DNA from: an uncultured Eubacteriales bacterium | GTDB lineage: Bacteria; Bacillota; Clostridia; Oscillospirales; Acutalibacteraceae | Direction: 5' to 3' | DNA length: 9,535 nucleotides | NCBI GenBank assembly: GCA_934476545.1 | Contig: CAKSOB010000056.1 | Coordinates: forward strand, 1 to 9,535 | Part shown: piece by piece, positions 6,873 through 9,535 of the stretch | How positions within the stretch are numbered: the first letter of the stretch is position 1 | Layout of the letters: every line of letters starts with the position of its first letter | Program-made: the position numbers and the translations under genes | Notes under the pieces: model-generated | What the model was told of the DNA's origin: nothing | The model's input: only the letters and a program-made list of their open reading frames with translations | Database searches by the model: none

Positions 6873-7784
6873 ATGGCAGATATGAAAGTAACAGTAGCAG
6901 GCGTTGATTTCTCCAACCCTTTGATTGCCGCCTCCGGCACCTTCGGATTCGGTCGGGAATATATGGAGTTTTATCCGCTTAGCACATTGGGCGGCATTTC
7001 CTGCAAAGGAATCACACTGCATGAACGGGCAGGCAACCCGCCGCCCCGTATTGCAGAAACTCCCGGCGGTATGCTCAACGCTGTAGGATTGCAAAACCCC
7101 GGTGTAGATTATTTCATTGAGAATGACCTGCCTTGGCTGAAAACACAAGGTACTACCATTATTGCAAACATTGCCGGAAATACTTACGAAGATTACTGTG
7201 CAATGGCAGAAAAATTGTCGGACACCGACGTAGATATGTTGGAGCTGAATATTTCTTGCCCAAACGTAAAAGAGGGCGGCGTTCAGTTCGGTACTTCCTG
7301 CACCGGTGTAGAGGAGATTACCAAGCAGGTGCGGGCGCACTGCAAAAAGCCGCTGATGGTGAAACTGTCTCCGAATGTCAGTGACATCGGCGACATTGCA
7401 GCCGCAGCAGAACAGGGCGGTGCCGACGCTATTTCTATGATCAACACCATCACCGGAATGCGGATTGACATTCGTACCCGTCGCCCAATCATCCGCAATA
7501 ATACCGGTGGTTTGTCCGGTCCGGCATTGCTTCCGGTGGCAGTTCGCATGATTTCTCAAGCCTATCAGCGTGTAAAAATTCCGATTGTAGGTATGGGCGG
7601 TGTGTCCACTTGGCAGGATGCTGTGGAGTTGATGTTGGCAGGCTCCACCGCCTTGCAGGTAGGTACTGCATTCTTCAGCAATCCTTATGCACCGGTAGAA
7701 ATCCTCAAGGGATTGGAGCAATATTTGGATGAAAACAACATTGCCTCCGTTACAGAGTTGACCGGGAAAGTGCAGCTGTGGTAA
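6873..7784 (+). CDS. pyrD: Dihydroorotate dehydrogenase B, catalytic subunit
   Basis: FMN enzyme that oxidises dihydroorotate to orotate. The 303 residues match the class 1B (NAD-dependent, PyrK-partnered) type. Seen in order: NPLIAASGTFGFGREY at the N-terminus, the substrate loop NAVGLQNPG, the active-site segment LNISCPNVKEGG with catalytic-base Cys129 (class 1 uses Cys where class 2 uses Ser), VKLSPNVSDI, NTITGM, NNTGGLSGPAL, and the FMN-phosphate motifs GMGGVSTWQDA and ALQVGTAFF. ATG 6873 follows AAGGAGG (6858-6864) by 8 bases. The next gene's GTG start lies inside its last codons. pyrE, commonly next in such clusters, is not here. Confidence 0.98.
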   Translation: MADMKVTVAGVDFSNPLIAASGTFGFGREYMEFYPLSTLGGISCKGITLHERAGNPPPRIAETPGGMLNAVGLQNPGVDYFIENDLPWLKTQGTTIIANIAGNTYEDYCAMAEKLSDTDVDMLELNISCPNVKEGGVQFGTSCTGVEEITKQVRAHCKKPLMVKLSPNVSDIGDIAAAAEQGGADAISMINTITGMRIDIRTRRPIIRNNTGGLSGPALLPVAVRMISQAYQRVKIPIVGMGGVSTWQDAVELMLAGSTALQVGTAFFSNPYAPVEILKGLEQYLDENNIASVTELTGKVQLW

Positions 7785-8467
7785 CCACACGGATTGTTCT
7801 GGTTCGGCACGCAGAAGCAGAAGGAAATGCCAAACGGTTGTTTCAAGGGCATAGCGATGCGGCTATCAGTGAAAAGGGCAAAAAGCAATTGGCTTTGTTG
7901 GCGCTTCGTTGTCGGAATATGAAGCGAGATGTGATCTATACCAGCCCTTTAAAACGAGCCAAAGAAACGGCCGAAGCCATCAATCAATTTCATCCGGTTC
8001 CAATGTATTTTGAGGACGGATTAAAAGAAATTTGCGGTGGCGTTTGGGAAAACCGGCCTTGGAGAGAATTGTTTGAACAGGATCTTACAGAAGCGTATTA
8101 TTGGAATCAGGAGCCTTGGGCATTTACGCCAAAGGGCGGAGAGCCTATGACACATTTGTATGACCGAATTTATGAAACCATCTGCAAAATTGCTTGGGAA
8201 AACAAAGGGAAAACCGTATTTGTGGTATCCCATGGCTGTGCCATTCGCAACCTGCTGTGCCGCTTAAAGTATGACGATATTCATAGATTGAACGATATTG
8301 CTTGGTGTGATAATACCGCTATCACTTATCTGGATTTTGATGAATCCTTTCAGCCTACCTTAATCATGGAAAACGACGCGTCTCACTTGGATCAGGAAAC
8401 CTCCACCTTGGCAAATCAAGTTTGGTGGCGACCGGAAAATCGAGGGAAGAATCAATTTGCGGAATAG
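7778..8467 (+). CDS. Histidine phosphatase superfamily protein (phosphoglycerate-mutase-like)
   Basis: 229 residues, cytoplasmic, no signal peptide. The superfamily catalytic set is complete: R10 and H11 in VRHAEAEGN (the phosphorylated histidine, with RHA in place of the usual RHG), R60 in SPLKRAKETA, E84 in KEICGGVWE, and H152 in VVSHGCAIR. The fold supports phosphate-ester hydrolysis or mutase activity; the substrate cannot be read from sequence. Relatives include GpmB-, CobC- and PhoE-like phosphatases, and no cobalamin genes are near. GTG 7778 overlaps the end of pyrD by 7 bases, with only a weak GGGAAAG (7764-7770) as ribosome binding site, so translation probably depends on coupling to pyrD. 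No other in-frame start precedes the RHA motif. A role in nucleotide metabolism is suggested by position only. Confidence 0.9.
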   Translation: MVTTRIVLVRHAEAEGNAKRLFQGHSDAAISEKGKKQLALLALRCRNMKRDVIYTSPLKRAKETAEAINQFHPVPMYFEDGLKEICGGVWENRPWRELFEQDLTEAYYWNQEPWAFTPKGGEPMTHLYDRIYETICKIAWENKGKTVFVVSHGCAIRNLLCRLKYDDIHRLNDIAWCDNTAITYLDFDESFQPTLIMENDASHLDQETSTLANQVWWRPENRGKNQFAE

Positions 8468-8479
8468 GAGGGGAACAAG

Positions 8480-8914
8480 ATGAAGATTATGGCAGTAGAC
8501 TTGGGAAAAGCACGCACCGGTCTGGCAATTTGCGATGAAAGCGAATTGTTGGCTTCTCCGGTAGCGGTAATTCCCTCCTATAATATAGAAAAATTGTTGA
8601 CAGAGATTGCACAACAGGCAAAGGCGCAAAATGCTGCAATGCTTGTGGTGGGGCTGCCGTTGAATATGGATGGCAGCGCGGGAGAGAGCGCACAAAATGC
8701 GTTGGCATTTGCGGATCGGCTACGAGAAGTGACGGGACTTCCGGTAGAAATGAAGGATGAGCGTGGCACGACGGTAAGCGCACATAACTATTTGAATACC
8801 ACCGATACCCGTGGGAAAAAGCGAAAAGCCGTAGTGGATGCGGTTGCTGCAACTATTATTTTGCAGGATTACTTAGATTATCGTCGGAATCAACGAAATC
8901 GTACAGATGTATAA
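8480..8914 (+). CDS. ruvX: RuvX/YqgF-family Holliday junction resolvase-like protein
   Basis: 144 residues, the normal size. This RNase H-like fold protein is universal in bacteria and has been tied to pre-16S rRNA 5'-end maturation and to resolvase-like nuclease activity. Motifs: MAVDLGKARTGLA with D7, VGLPLNMDGS (57-66), DERGTT (93-98) where DERLTT is more usual, and VVDAVAATIILQDYL with D120. The acidic residues D7, E94 and D120 are intact. ATG 8480 has a strong AGGAGGGG site (8466-8473) that starts in the stop codon of the phosphatase gene, so it is cotranscribed with the pyr genes. The link to pyrimidine synthesis is probably just genomic adjacency. Confidence 0.95.
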   Translation: MKIMAVDLGKARTGLAICDESELLASPVAVIPSYNIEKLLTEIAQQAKAQNAAMLVVGLPLNMDGSAGESAQNALAFADRLREVTGLPVEMKDERGTTVSAHNYLNTTDTRGKKRKAVVDAVAATIILQDYLDYRRNQRNRTDV

Positions 8915-8951
8915 ATCGTCCCACTCGATTAGATTATTGGCGGGACGATTT
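8913..8951 (+). other. Perfect 10-bp inverted repeat at the ruvX stop codon
   Basis: AAATCGTCCC (8913-8922) is exactly complementary to GGGACGATTT (8942-8951), with a 19-base loop. The left arm begins inside the ruvX stop codon. There is no T tract on either side, so it is a poor intrinsic terminator; it may stabilise the mRNA 3' end or act with the next hairpin. Confidence 0.6.
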
Positions 8952-9032
8952 GTATCCGAACTGAAATTCACGGTAAAACAGAACCGCAAAGAAAAATCAC
9001 AAAGTTAAAAAAGAATATCTTTACAGAAAGCA

Positions 9033-9063
9033 AAAACTCGTTTCTATGAAAGAAACGAGTTTT
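9033..9063. terminator. Terminator of the pyr-ruvX operon, possibly bidirectional
   Basis: AAAACTCGTTTC (9033-9044) pairs perfectly with GAAACGAGTTTT (9052-9063) over 12 bp around a 7-base loop. On the plus strand the run TTTTCTTT follows; on the minus strand the tail reads TTTTTGCTTT. It probably ends the pyr operon and could also catch read-through from the tRNA gene. Confidence 0.85.
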
Positions 9064-9070
9064 CTTTATA

Positions 9071-9119
9071 CAAAATACAAAAATAATAGCCCACCTGCCA
9101 TTAAGCAGATGAGCTATTA
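9071..9119 (-). terminator. Intrinsic terminator of the tRNA-Ala gene
   Basis: The arms 9084-9098 and 9105-9119 form a 15-bp stem around a 6-base loop. Read as minus-strand RNA, the two imperfect positions are G-U wobbles; as plus-strand RNA they would be C-A mismatches, so the hairpin belongs to the minus strand. The tail 3' of it on that strand is T-rich (ATTTTTGTATTTTG, 9084 down to 9071). It starts 8 bases beyond the tRNA CCA end. Confidence 0.85.
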
Positions 9120-9126
9120 ACTGTTT

Positions 9127-9202
<76 letters not shown>

Positions 9203-9236
9203 AACTATAACAATGATTGTCGCATTCGACTTAATT

Positions 9237-9266
9237 ATTATATCATAGTTTCTATTTAAGATGCAA
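9237..9266 (-). promoter_or_regulatory. Promoter of tRNA-Ala
   Basis: On the minus strand TTGCAT (9266-9261) and TATAAT (9242-9237) are 18 bases apart, with an extended -10 TG two bases before TATAAT. The expected start near 9230 lies about 28 bases before the tRNA 5' end at 9202. Confidence 0.75.
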
Positions 9267-9337
9267 GTAGTTTTTAAAAAAAGTTTATTTTTTCTACAAT
9301 ATTATTATAAAATGAAAGAATTTCACTTTATTTTTAT

Positions 9338-9381
9338 TGATTTTACAAAAAAGAATGTGAGGGAGCTTATTGGTAAAATCA
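9338..9381. repeat. 9-bp perfect inverted repeat in the AT-rich spacer
   Basis: TGATTTTAC (9338-9346) and GTAAAATCA (9373-9381) are exact inverted copies 26 bases apart. No T tract or gene is attached. It could be an old element end, a protein site or chance in AT-rich DNA. Confidence 0.35.
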
Positions 9382-9484
9382 TGATTCTTTGATAATACAC
9401 TCCGGTTATAATTTTTATTTATTGTATTTTAATCCCACAAAAATCCTGACTTGTTACCGTTTTGTAAAGCAGTTTCACCTAAAA

Positions 9485-9535
9485 TTACAATTCGTGCCAA
9501 TATATTGCAATTCGTGCCAAAACTATTGCAATTTT
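9485..9535. repeat. Phased direct repeats running off the right edge
   Basis: TTACAATTCGTGCCAA (9485-9500) and TTGCAATTCGTGCCAA (9505-9520) agree in 15 of 16 bases. A third copy begins at 9526 (TTGCAATT) and is cut by the window end. The starts are 20 and 21 bases apart, about two helical turns. Such series occur at some transposon ends (for example the IS21 family) and as multiple binding sites; nothing in the window decides between these. Confidence 0.6.

Larger units (their letters stand above)
9267..9535. other. AT-rich intergenic region without a recognisable gene
   Basis: This stretch is strikingly AT-rich compared with the coding DNA to the left. Both strands give only very short open frames with no good ribosome binding site (for example 19 codons on the minus strand opening near 9383). 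Apart from the inverted repeat and the edge repeats listed separately, I see nothing in it that I can support. Confidence 0.6.

Noticed and set aside
6606..7790. 394-codon open frame antisense to pyrK and pyrD
   Set aside because: It covers two certain genes on the opposite strand, its product is Cys/His-rich without a motif, and it is explained by codon usage of the sense genes.
9407..9412. TATAAT in the right-hand AT-rich region as a promoter
   Set aside because: There is no TG extension and no -35 at proper spacing (the nearest TTGATA, at 9389-9394, is only 12 bases away), and no gene is visible downstream within the window.
9485..9535. CRISPR array at the right edge
   Set aside because: Only 4-5 bases separate the 16-base copies, far too short for spacers, and no cas gene is seen.

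Overview
This window looks like a chromosomal stretch from an anaerobic, fermentative member of the Clostridia, most likely an Oscillospiraceae/Ruminococcaceae-type gut Firmicute. The assignment is an inference from gene content: an NAD-linked multimeric [FeFe] hydrogenase, the Gram-positive two-subunit dihydroorotate dehydrogenase (PyrK plus class 1B PyrD), strong AAGGAGG-type ribosome binding sites and T-rich intrinsic terminators. The species cannot be told from the sequence alone.

Layout: 1-1041 is the 3' part of a HydB/NuoF-like flavoprotein and 1060-2805 is the catalytic [FeFe] hydrogenase HydA. They end a hyd operon that begins left of the window and closes at a terminator (2823-2866). 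A single-gene unit follows (2906-3670), encoding a membrane protein with an extracytoplasmic YdcF/SanA-type DUF218 domain, with its own terminator (3676-3707). A second operon begins near 3766 and carries pyrC, pyrF, pyrK and pyrD, then a histidine-phosphatase-superfamily gene overlapping the end of pyrD, then ruvX (yqgF). It ends in a stretch with two hairpins (8913-8951 and 9033-9063). On the minus strand a tRNA-Ala(GGC) gene (9202 down to 9127) has its own promoter and terminator and converges on the pyr operon. The last ~330 bases are very AT-rich and hold no gene I can support. Two copies of a 16-base repeat plus the start of a third lie at the extreme right edge and run off the window.

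How the genes work together: HydA and HydB, with an upstream HydC not seen here, would form a soluble NAD(H)- and probably ferredoxin-linked hydrogenase that disposes of fermentation electrons as H2, or runs in reverse. PyrC, PyrK/PyrD and PyrF catalyse the dihydroorotase, dihydroorotate dehydrogenase and OMP decarboxylase steps of de novo UMP synthesis. The phosphoribosyltransferase gene pyrE, needed between PyrD and PyrF, is absent from this cluster, as are pyrB and carAB, so they must lie elsewhere. RuvX is a housekeeping nuclease-fold protein.

I did not find a clear undescribed system. The items most worth a second look are a serine in the H-cluster L1 motif of HydA, a dyad on the predicted transcription start of the pyr operon, the T8 tract between the pyrC ribosome binding site and its TTG start, an identical extended -10 element in three promoters, and the phased repeats at the right edge.
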